A stretch of DNA of 19,515 nt, from the NCBI GenBank assembly GCA_036266155.1, contig DATANR010000034.1, forward strand, positions 1 through 19,515. The letters run 5' to 3'. The translations under genes and the position numbers were made by a program. The notes below the pieces were generated by a model. The model saw only the letters and a program-made list of their open reading frames with translations. It was not told the DNA's origin and made no database searches. Shown piece after piece: positions 1 through 7,062 of this stretch. Position 1 is the stretch's first letter. Each line of letters opens with the position of its first letter. This DNA is from SIAJ01 sp036266155 (GTDB taxonomy: Bacteria; Planctomycetota; Planctomycetia; Gemmatales; Gemmataceae).

Positions 1-500
1 CGGCGAATTCGTTTCCTCCAGAATTGAGAGATGGCCAACACACATACTGGGGTTGACCATCTCTGACTGCGTTTTCGCGCCCATCCCAAAGCCCGCAAAG
101 GAGATGGGTTGAAAATGCGGAGTTTCAATTCTAGTGCCAGAGGCCCTCTGAAAGCTGCGCCAACTGGGAACGTTGTTGCTGTGGAACTCACGTTGCTGCC
201 GTGCAGTAGGCCGTACGGCAGTTTCCTTGCAAAGCGCAGGTAAGGGGGTAAGTTCGCCAAGATCGCCAACGTTGTTGCAATGCCCTCCTGTCGGATTTTG
301 TCTAGTTACGGACTGGGAAAACGCCCATTCTGACTTACTGGTTTCATTTCGTTGCAAAGGCCCATTATGGCATGACGCGGTCTCGCGCGATTGCCTGCAA
401 TTGAGTGAGCGTGTTCCCAATTGTCACAAGCACCCGTTTTTCCCGGCTCACGGCGGCGTTGCTTCCGGGTACACTGGCCAAAGGTCGCGAGGGCTCGTCG
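1..500. other. Non-coding leader region with weak inverted repeats
   Basis: I see no convincing gene here. Open frames in this stretch overlap the downstream gene and have no recognisable protein character. One frame is open from the left edge to a stop at 110-112 and could be the last few codons of a gene outside the window, but nothing supports it. Two weak inverted repeats are visible. AGATGGCCAAC at 29-39 pairs with GTTGACCATCT at 52-62 with one mismatch and a 12-base loop. TTGAAA at 109-114 pairs with TTTCAA at 123-128. Neither is followed by a T run, so neither is called a terminator. Confidence 0.5.
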
Positions 501-3041
501 ATGAGATTCGTTCCGGCATCCGCATTTGGCAGTTCCATCTGGGTGACCGCTGTTGCCTTCGGATTGGTCGTGCCTCTCGTGGCTCAGACGCCGGCGAAGG
601 TCGCCCAGCCTGACGTGTCCGCCGACGATGGCATCCCGCTCCCTGCCGGAGCATTGCACCGCTTCGGCAATCGCATGGCACGGCATCCGGATGGGATCAA
701 TGGCTCCGCCGTTTCACCGGACGGCAAATATCTCGCCACTCTCGGCGCCACAACAGTCATCGTCTGGGACGTCAAAACGATGGCCGCCAAATGCATCCTC
801 CGCGATCAAAATGTGCAGAGCGTCTATTACGGCGCCAGTGCTCGGGCCAGTTTTTATCCCGACTCGAAGCGCCTGCTTGTCTCGGTACAGCCTTTTTACC
901 AGCGCTTCCAGGGAGGTCGCGGCGAATCGGCCGCGGTGGATGTCGCGCGCGTTTTCGATGTGGAAACGGGCAAGCTACAGTTCAGCGTCAAAGGCGAGAC
1001 CGATTATTGGACGTCCGCCTGGTTGGCGCGCGACGGCAAGGAGATCGCCGCCTACAGTCAACAAGCCATCGTCTATTACGACGCGAAGGACGGCAAACAG
1101 TTGCGCAAGGTCGCCTGCGGTCCGGACCTGCGCGGCCTCCTGGCAGTCGCTCCGGGCGGGAATCTAGTGGCATTTCGCCGTAACGACAACAACACGCTGC
1201 GCGTAGTCGACACGACGACGGGTCAGGAACATTACGAACTCACCGTCGAGGCGATGGCCCGCGTCGGCATGACGCCCGACGGCCAGCGCATGGCGGTCGT
1301 GGACGGGGCAGGCAAAATCCACATCCACGACTTGAAGGAGAAGAAGGAACTATTTGCGTTCGACACGCCGGCCGGCAAGGGCGTTGTGGCCATGCAGTTC
1401 TCGAACGATCAGCAGACGCTCTATTTCGGCGGCCAACATGGCCGGCTCTACCGCTGGGACCTCAAGAACAACAAGGCCATGCCCGACGTCGGCCAGCATT
1501 CGACCTGGACACTATCCGCCATCGCTCTGAGTCCCGATGAATCGATGTTCTACTCGATGGGCTCCGACCGGCTCATTCGCCGATGGGACCTCAAGACGCT
1601 CAAGCAATTGCCGCTGCCGGAGGGGTACATCACGCAGACGGCCGTCGTTCCCTTGCCGGATCGAAAGACCATGGTGGTCGTTGACCACGCGGGAGCGCTC
1701 GATCAATGGGACTTGCAAACCGGCAAGCTCTTGAAACGGCTCCAGGAACAAAAGTCTGGCGGCATTAACTGCGTGGCTGTGTCGAACGACGGTCAGTGGT
1801 TCGCGGGCGGACGGACAACCCAGGACGTGACCCTCTGGGACCTCCAGGCCAGCAAGCTCGAACGCATCATTCCGCTCGTCGATAAGCCCGACCCAAAGGG
1901 CAGCGACCACGTTCAGCGCGTGGCCTTCAGCACCGATGGCAAGGTGCTTTTCACCTCATCCGGCAAGACGGGCATCACCGCCTGGGAAGTGCCGGGCGGG
2001 AAAAGGATTTGGAACACACCGTCGACAGGCACGTGCATGGCGGTCGACCCGAAAGGCCGATGGATCGCGGTGGGCGGCGGCTTCAATAATGAGCAGGTCC
2101 AGTGGATGATGCTCAAGCAAACGACGGGCGAAGTCATCCGCAAGGTCGATGTGCCGCCGAGCGAGGCGGTCGACGAAACACAGGATAGCTACGTGTATCC
2201 GCCGTACGTCAGCGACATGCGATTCACGCCGGATGGCTCGCGCCTGATCTCGGCCCACTACGATCGGGTGGTGCGCGTTTGGGAACCCGAGCCGGGCCGT
2301 GAGTTTACCCGATTCAAAGGCATTAGCCAGGGGTCGAGCCTGGCCCTATCCGCGGATGGCCGCTGGATCGGCATCGGGCAGTCGGACAAGAAGATCACGA
2401 TCTGGGAGTTAGCGAGTGGCAAACAACTGACGACGCTGACCGGCCACGATTCCAGCGTGCGCGACGTGGCCTTCACACCGGACGGTCGAGGCGTCGTCGG
2501 CAACGCCGACCTGGCGCCGATCTTGTGGGACCTGGATGCGCATGACGCGGCCAAAATTGACGACGCTTGGACCATCCTCGCATCGGACGATGGAACGAAA
2601 GCGTATCGAGCACAGTGGTCATTGGTCCGTGATCCGAAGGGGGCCGCGAAATTGTTCGGCGAGCAGGTGAAGTTAGTCGATCTGGTTCTGCCGCGTGCGC
2701 AGTTTGACAAGTGGATTGCCGATCTCGATGATCCGCGGTTTCGGGTCCGCGAAGCGGCGGAGCGTGACCTTCTGAAAGCGGGTATTCGCCTGCCCCTGCC
2801 GTGGGCGCGACAGGCGATGGCCGACACCAAGTCCGACGAAGCGCGCGCTCGATTAGGGCGCGTCCTTGCCGAGCGTGAAAAACCGAACCCCAACGAATGG
2901 CGCCTGGGTCGGGCCGTACAAGTGCTCGAGTTGGCGGCGACTGACGAGGCGACCGCGTTACTCAAGTCCTGGGCCGGCCAGGACGGCACGCCGCTGACCG
3001 AGCCCGCTCGTGCGGCGCTCGAGCGCCTGACGGGGAGATGA
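501..3041 (+). CDS. Exported WD40 beta-propeller protein with HEAT-like C-terminal module
   Basis: The protein is 846 residues from the ATG at 501. That start follows GAGGG at 489-493 and opens a signal peptide (basic MRF, then a hydrophobic stretch ending near VAQT-PAK). An upstream in-frame start at 405 would put 32 unlikely residues in front of it. From about residue 63 to 680 there are roughly a dozen WD40-type blades, each closing on motifs such as VWD, RWD, QWD, LWD, AWE and IWE, enough for up to two propellers. The best blade contains LTGHDSSVRDVAFTPDG. The last 165 residues hold a module with DPRFRVREAAERDLL, a HEAT-like pattern common behind WD40 domains in planctomycetes, and end in a charged helix (ARAALERL). 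WD40 propellers usually act as protein-interaction scaffolds; the partner cannot be read from sequence. The next gene starts four bases after the stop and carries a related HEAT-like module, so the two are probably co-transcribed. Confidence 0.9.
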   Translation: MRFVPASAFGSSIWVTAVAFGLVVPLVAQTPAKVAQPDVSADDGIPLPAGALHRFGNRMARHPDGINGSAVSPDGKYLATLGATTVIVWDVKTMAAKCILRDQNVQSVYYGASARASFYPDSKRLLVSVQPFYQRFQGGRGESAAVDVARVFDVETGKLQFSVKGETDYWTSAWLARDGKEIAAYSQQAIVYYDAKDGKQLRKVACGPDLRGLLAVAPGGNLVAFRRNDNNTLRVVDTTTGQEHYELTVEAMARVGMTPDGQRMAVVDGAGKIHIHDLKEKKELFAFDTPAGKGVVAMQFSNDQQTLYFGGQHGRLYRWDLKNNKAMPDVGQHSTWTLSAIALSPDESMFYSMGSDRLIRRWDLKTLKQLPLPEGYITQTAVVPLPDRKTMVVVDHAGALDQWDLQTGKLLKRLQEQKSGGINCVAVSNDGQWFAGGRTTQDVTLWDLQASKLERIIPLVDKPDPKGSDHVQRVAFSTDGKVLFTSSGKTGITAWEVPGGKRIWNTPSTGTCMAVDPKGRWIAVGGGFNNEQVQWMMLKQTTGEVIRKVDVPPSEAVDETQDSYVYPPYVSDMRFTPDGSRLISAHYDRVVRVWEPEPGREFTRFKGISQGSSLALSADGRWIGIGQSDKKITIWELASGKQLTTLTGHDSSVRDVAFTPDGRGVVGNADLAPILWDLDAHDAAKIDDAWTILASDDGTKAYRAQWSLVRDPKGAAKLFGEQVKLVDLVLPRAQFDKWIADLDDPRFRVREAAERDLLKAGIRLPLPWARQAMADTKSDEARARLGRVLAEREKPNPNEWRLGRAVQVLELAATDEATALLKSWAGQDGTPLTEPARAALERLTGR
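3032..3037 (+). promoter_or_regulatory. Ribosome binding site of the HEAT-like gene, inside the preceding gene
   Basis: GGGGAG lies in the last codons of the WD40 gene, eight bases before the ATG at 3046. It fixes that start and suggests the two genes are translated from one message. Confidence 0.6.
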
Positions 3042-3045
3042 CACA

Positions 3046-4209
3046 ATGCGCATTTTCCTGTGGACCATGTTGCTGTCGACAGTTTGCCTTGCCGCTCCGC
3101 AGCCAGGCGATGAGGGCACGCCGGAATTTCAGGCCGCCAGTGCGCTCGTGAAGGACCTGGGCGATGCGCGGTTCGCCACGCGCGAGACCGCCGCGAAGAA
3201 GCTCCTGGAGATGGGCGCCACGGCCCTGCCGGCACTTCGTGCAGGAGCGCGGTCGTCCGACGAAGAAGTCCGCAATCGCGCCGCTGCGATGTTGCCACAG
3301 ATAGTGACGCTGGCGTGGAATCGACGGGCCGACGCCTTCCTCGCGGACGTCGACCAAAAGCAGAAGCACGACTTGCCGTTGCTCGCCGATTGGGAAAAGG
3401 TCGCCGGCAAGCCGGATGCGGGCACGCGCAAGCTGTTCGCCGACATGATTCGCGCTCACGGTCCCCTGTTCGAGTTGGCCGCGACGGACCGCAAGGCCGC
3501 GGCCGTTGAAATGGCGAACCGCTCGGCGATCTTGCTGGATGCTGCGCGCGCGAAGGGCAAGCAGGTCGATGCGCCCGCGGCGAGTGTCGCCGGCCTTCTG
3601 TTCGTGCAAACGTTGTTAAGGGATCAGCCAGCGCCGGCCGGCGACCCGTCGCGCCACGAACCACTCCATTTGCTGGCCAATCCCGCTGTCGCGGCGGCGC
3701 TCGACGCGAAAGACGTCGGCCCGGCTTATCGTCGCCTGATTGTGCAATGGGCGGAGTCGAGGCCGCTCGACGAGACCATGACGGGCCTGTTCTTCGCCAT
3801 CCTGTCCCATCGTCATCCATTCCCTGAGGCCGATGCGCGACTCTTCGAACTGGCTACGAAGCATAAGAGTGTCCAGATCAAATGGGTGGCCCTGGAGGCG
3901 CTCGGGCGGTCGAAGGTCCGGACGACGATCGACAAGCTGACCGAACTCTTGAACGACAAGTCCGCGATGTATGAGGACCTGGGCGAGCAGGAGGCCGGCC
4001 ACCAGGTGCGCGACTGCGCGCTTGCAGCGCTGATCGCCGGCCAGGGTAAGAACCCGGCGGATTATCGACTGCAAACGTACATGACCGCCAACTTCTGGGC
4101 CGGCGGCACGGCCGACACGGTGACCCTGCATCTCTGCGGCTTCAAGACCGCCGGCGACCGTGAGATCGGCATCAAGAAGTGGCTGGCGGAATCGGCCGCC
4201 AAGCAGTAA
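3046..4209 (+). CDS. Exported HEAT-like repeat protein
   Basis: The protein is 387 residues with a clear signal peptide (MRIFLWTMLLSTVCLAAPQ), so it is probably exported. Residues about 33-80 contain LGDARFATRETAAKKLLEMG followed by ALPALRAGARSSDEEVRNRA, the HEAT-like helical pattern seen in many planctomycete proteins. It is close to the module at the C-terminus of the gene upstream (DDPRFRVREAAERDLLKAG). The rest is alpha-helical with another helix-repeat-like segment near residues 260-310 (ATKHKSVQIKWVALEALGRS). No catalytic residues are recognisable. The four-base spacing from the WD40 gene suggests one operon and perhaps a shared complex. The function is unknown; a scaffold or binding role is inference. 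Confidence 0.85.
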   Translation: MRIFLWTMLLSTVCLAAPQPGDEGTPEFQAASALVKDLGDARFATRETAAKKLLEMGATALPALRAGARSSDEEVRNRAAAMLPQIVTLAWNRRADAFLADVDQKQKHDLPLLADWEKVAGKPDAGTRKLFADMIRAHGPLFELAATDRKAAAVEMANRSAILLDAARAKGKQVDAPAASVAGLLFVQTLLRDQPAPAGDPSRHEPLHLLANPAVAAALDAKDVGPAYRRLIVQWAESRPLDETMTGLFFAILSHRHPFPEADARLFELATKHKSVQIKWVALEALGRSKVRTTIDKLTELLNDKSAMYEDLGEQEAGHQVRDCALAALIAGQGKNPADYRLQTYMTANFWAGGTADTVTLHLCGFKTAGDREIGIKKWLAESAAKQ

Positions 4210-4290
4210 CCTTGCCGGTTGAAGCGCGTTTGAAGCAGGTCCACCAAACCCGGCTCGGCGAACCTACTCAATCCCGCGGAGCAACTGTTC

Positions 4291-4854
4291 ATGCATCGCT
4301 ACGAACTTGGCGATGTGACAATTCACCATCATCGGCCCAGCCGGCTAACCGGCTCGTTGATGTTGTTCGCCCTCGCATGTTTCTGGGTCGCGGCCTTCGC
4401 TGTTCGGTCGAGTGGGGCAATCGATCGCCTGATGTCGTCGGAAGTGTTTCTCTGCGCGCTTGCCATCGTCTCGTGGTTCGCCCTGATTTTTGCTTACGTT
4501 CTTCAAGGGGCGCGATCCCTCAACCTTGGCAGCCAAATGACCGTTTGGCCGCAATGGTGGACGTTTCATCCACACGACATCCGCTCGATCGCGTTTGCTC
4601 AGGATCCGGCCGAGGATTTCGACGAGACGGCGCCGGCGATCCGCTTCTGCGCGATCTGGATCCAACCGCGAAATCGGTTTCCAATCCGGCTCATCGCCCG
4701 AGTCGATGACGGGCTGCAACTATGGCATTGGTCGATTCGCAACGGCATTAACGTATGCAATCCGACCGATGTTCTCGACGATGGCACTGCGAAGCGAGCC
4801 ATCGCCAATGACGGGAGGCCAGGACCATCCGAGACTGCTCAGTCCCCTTCGTGA
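4291..4854 (+). CDS. Two-helix membrane protein, first of three tandem paralogues
   Basis: The protein is 187 residues. The ATG at 4291 follows GGAG at 4278-4281. Two transmembrane helices lie at about residues 19-40 and 49-72, then a soluble domain begins with FHPHDIRSIAF and the acidic motif DPAEDFDE. The same order of elements recurs in the next two genes: YPVSDVLEIKL then DAAEDYDD, and FPAEEVARIKF then NPDEDYAE. I take the three as diverged tandem paralogues. The soluble domain resembles, in predicted beta-strand content and placement after two helices, the small PH-like domains of bacterial membrane proteins, but that is an impression and not a match. The function is not recognised. Its stop overlaps the next start in a GTGA arrangement. 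Confidence 0.75.
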   Translation: MHRYELGDVTIHHHRPSRLTGSLMLFALACFWVAAFAVRSSGAIDRLMSSEVFLCALAIVSWFALIFAYVLQGARSLNLGSQMTVWPQWWTFHPHDIRSIAFAQDPAEDFDETAPAIRFCAIWIQPRNRFPIRLIARVDDGLQLWHWSIRNGINVCNPTDVLDDGTAKRAIANDGRPGPSETAQSPS

Positions 4855-5321
4855 TCCGAAATCGCGCCACGCGGCGCATGCCGAAGTTCGTCATGCGCGT
4901 GTGCATGTGCAGCGCCCTCGCAGGCTGTTGTGCCGCGATCGCGGGCGTCATGATCGCTGCGACAAGTGAGTTGCTTCTGCTCTTTCTGATCCCCATTCTG
5001 ATTGGCGTCGCTGGTTCCGTGAGCATGGCAATTCTCTTGTTGATCCAACGGCCCGTGAGCCTGCTTCTCTTGGAGAACTCGTTGCAGACCCGTCCCGGCA
5101 AGCGGACCTACCCCGTATCGGACGTCTTGGAGATCAAATTGATCCACGATGCTGCTGAGGATTATGACGACGTGCACGATAAGCCATCGCCGAGGGGCGT
5201 TCGAATGGTTTTGCGGTCGCGTGGAAGAATCCGTCGGATCGATCTGATGCTCGATTCACGCGACGTCACGTTGTTGAAAGAATGGGCGGCGTCGCACGAC
5301 GTTCGCATGACTGACCACTGA
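4851..5321 (+). CDS. Two-helix membrane protein, second of three tandem paralogues
   Basis: The protein is 156 residues from a GTG at 4851 that overlaps the stop of the previous gene by four bases (GTGA), a layout that favours coupled translation. A later ATG at 4878 is possible and would remove nine basic residues. Two hydrophobic segments (about residues 17-37 and 40-66) precede a soluble domain with YPVSDVLEIKL, the acidic motif DAAEDYDD and a C-terminal helix LLKEWAASHDV. The helix aligns with RLRAWAAAKGI in the third paralogue. No catalytic motif is visible. Function unknown; membership of the three-gene family is the main thing the sequence shows. Confidence 0.72.
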   Translation: MIRNRATRRMPKFVMRVCMCSALAGCCAAIAGVMIAATSELLLLFLIPILIGVAGSVSMAILLLIQRPVSLLLLENSLQTRPGKRTYPVSDVLEIKLIHDAAEDYDDVHDKPSPRGVRMVLRSRGRIRRIDLMLDSRDVTLLKEWAASHDVRMTDH

Positions 5322-5352
5322 GAAGTCCAGCAAAGCACTTCAAATTGGGCCT

Positions 5353-5421
5353 AAGGTTGCCTGCAAGGCCGCCGTGTGCGAAGTTAGCGGATACCGCCCG
5401 CTCCGCCTGCCCGAGTCTGAG
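5353..5421 (+). pseudogene. Possible leftover C-terminal tail of a lost paralogue
   Basis: Translated in the frame of the downstream gene, this stretch gives KVACKAAVCEVSGYRPLRLP. It resembles the C-terminus of that gene, GIGLCDVDGYRPRIPKP, near residue 215. A tail-like peptide placed upstream of the gene, with no body attached, fits incomplete deletion of a further tandem copy. The match is short (about C-D/E-V-x-G-Y-R-P), so chance is not excluded. Confidence 0.35.
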
Positions 5422-6093
5422 ATGGCGACTTCCGAACTGCAGAAAATGCGAATCCGCAACCAGCGCTATCGATACCGGGTCGAGATCGCCGGCGTCGCTT
5501 TTATTGCCATGACCGCTTCCGGAGTCTGCGGGCTACTACTGACCCGCGGGCTTGAAAGAATCATGCTCGGCTGCATCCTCACGGGAGTGCTCGGCATCTT
5601 GGCAATCGGCGCGTACGGATGGCTGCAAATGTGGGACCTTCGCCGCGGCCAATTGTCCGAGCAACGCGTCACAGTGGGCGCCGTCTTATGGCATCGCCTA
5701 CTCAAGCTCCGACGAAAACAGTTTGGTCTGGCCGGCAGCGCAACTCCGATCATTGGACTTGAATGGCTGTTGCCCGCACGGACCTCGATTCGGTATCTGA
5801 ACTTGGGAGAGGGAATCGAACTCGATCCTCCCTTGGCGCGCTTCCCGGCCGAGGAGGTGGCGCGGATCAAATTTACGCCCAACCCGGACGAGGATTACGC
5901 GGAATCATCAACGCCGACATGCGCGGCGACCGTGGTGATGAAGTCGGGCCGGGAGTTTTGGTTGATCGTCGACGAAGCCGATGCTGGGCGGCTCCGCGCG
6001 TGGGCCGCCGCGAAAGGAATTGGCCTGTGCGACGTGGACGGCTATCGCCCGCGAATTCCCAAACCGATCAGTGAGGCGCTGCGCCATGAGTAA
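5422..6093 (+). CDS. Two-helix membrane protein, third of three tandem paralogues
   Basis: The protein is 223 residues from the ATG at 5422. An in-frame GTG at 5374 would add 16 residues. I prefer 5422 because the extra residues (CEVSGYRPLRLPE) resemble this protein's own C-terminus (CDVDGYRPRIPKP) and look like a leftover gene tail. Neither start has a strong ribosome binding site. Transmembrane helices lie at about residues 21-41 and 46-68. A cytosolic linker follows, then FPAEEVARIKF, the acidic motif NPDEDYAE and a final helix RLRAWAAAKGI. It is the longest and best-preserved of the three paralogues. Its last eight bases overlap the start of the deacetylase gene, so the two are probably translated together. 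Function unknown. Confidence 0.72.
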   Translation: MATSELQKMRIRNQRYRYRVEIAGVAFIAMTASGVCGLLLTRGLERIMLGCILTGVLGILAIGAYGWLQMWDLRRGQLSEQRVTVGAVLWHRLLKLRRKQFGLAGSATPIIGLEWLLPARTSIRYLNLGEGIELDPPLARFPAEEVARIKFTPNPDEDYAESSTPTCAATVVMKSGREFWLIVDEADAGRLRAWAAAKGIGLCDVDGYRPRIPKPISEALRHE

Positions 6094-6862
6094 CCTGCCT
6101 GGCCGCCTCGACGTCGTTGCCGTCGCCCCACATCCGGATGACTTGGAAATCACCTGCGGCGCCACGCTCGCGAAGTTGGTTCGCCAGGGCTATCGCGTTG
6201 GCATCATCGACCTGACGAGCGGCGAGCCGACGCCGCGCGGGAGCGAAGAGATTCGCGCCAGGGAGGCCGAGGCTGCGCGTGAGGCACTTGGTGTGCAGGT
6301 GCGGATCAATCTTGCGTTGCCGAACCGCGTGTTGATGGACGGGCCAGAGGGGCGGTTTCGTCTGGCGACCGAGTTGCGGCGCTTGCAGCCGTCGATCCTG
6401 ATCACGGTTGCCGGCCGCACGCCGGCCGCGTCGCCGGACCATCATCAGGGGCATCTTCTCGTGGAGGCCGGCCGCTTCTATTCGCAACTCACCAAATGGG
6501 ACGACCGTTTTGCCGACACGACGCCGTATCGGGTTCCGCACCTGGTCTATGCACTGACGCCGTTCGACGCGGAGCAGCGGACCTGGCACAGCACGTTTGT
6601 CGTCGATGTGTCGGATACGCTGGAACAGAAGATCGCAGCGATTCGTTTCTACGAATCGCAATTCGACGCGTCTCGTCTCACGATGGTCGAGCATTTCGTT
6701 CGCGGCAAGGCGGCGACCGATGGGGCACGCTGCGGGTACAAGTACGGCGAACTATTCGCGTTGCCGCACCCGGTCGGGACAAAAGATTTGATGCAACTCA
6801 TTCGCGGGTCGGCAGATATGCCGCCCGCCCAGCCGGGCCAGGACCACATGCCGATGGGCTGA
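6086..6862 (+). CDS. bshB1: LmbE/PIG-L family zinc deacetylase, BshB1-like
   Basis: The protein is 258 residues. The ATG at 6086 follows GTGAGG at 6071-6076 and overlaps the previous stop by eight bases; a longer frame reaching back to 5981 lies inside the upstream gene. The LmbE/PIG-L signature PHPDD is at residues 15-19 (His16 and Asp19 as expected zinc ligands, Asp18 as general base). The third ligand region is SPDHHQGH at 116-123, probably His119. The C-terminal half carries VDVSDTLEQKIAAIRFYESQF and GYKYGELF, which resemble the BshB1 branch. BshB1 removes the acetyl group from N-acetylglucosaminyl-malate in bacillithiol synthesis. Other LmbE members act on other GlcNAc-type substrates, and no bshA or bshC is visible nearby, so the substrate is inferred. 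It is likely cytosolic, with no signal peptide. Confidence 0.85.
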   Translation: MSNLPGRLDVVAVAPHPDDLEITCGATLAKLVRQGYRVGIIDLTSGEPTPRGSEEIRAREAEAAREALGVQVRINLALPNRVLMDGPEGRFRLATELRRLQPSILITVAGRTPAASPDHHQGHLLVEAGRFYSQLTKWDDRFADTTPYRVPHLVYALTPFDAEQRTWHSTFVVDVSDTLEQKIAAIRFYESQFDASRLTMVEHFVRGKAATDGARCGYKYGELFALPHPVGTKDLMQLIRGSADMPPAQPGQDHMPMG

Positions 6863-6992
6863 GCAGGAGTCGACGTTGCTTGTTTCATCGCGTTTCGTGC
6901 GCGGAATTCTTTTCACCCTCAAGTGCCGTAGGGTGTGCGTGTGTGAAAGCAATGAATCCGCGGGCAGGTCGTTCTTCTCTGTCGCCGGGCTA

Positions 6993-7015
6993 GCGGGTAT
7001 AGTTTCAGTACCCGC
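6993..7015. promoter_or_regulatory. Perfect hairpin in the leader of the PSCyt/DUF1501 cluster
   Basis: GCGGGTA at 6993-6999 is the exact reverse complement of TACCCGC at 7009-7015, with a nine-base loop. It sits about 47 bases before the ATG at 7063 and has no T run after it, so it is unlikely to be a terminator for the deacetylase gene. It could be an operator for a dimeric repressor or an RNA leader element. The rest of the 200-base gap (6863-7062) shows nothing else I can name. Confidence 0.4.
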
Positions 7016-7062
7016 CGAATGCCTTCTCTGTCGCCTGCCTCTTGGTCCTTGGAGCATCCCGC

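Noticed and set aside
29..62. Rho-independent terminator at the left edge
   Set aside because: The hairpin has one mismatch and a 12-base loop, and no run of T follows on either strand.
2258..3820. A 520-codon minus-strand open frame
   Set aside because: It lies opposite two convincing genes, is very rich in Arg, Pro and Ser, and has no domain character. It is a shadow caused by high GC content.
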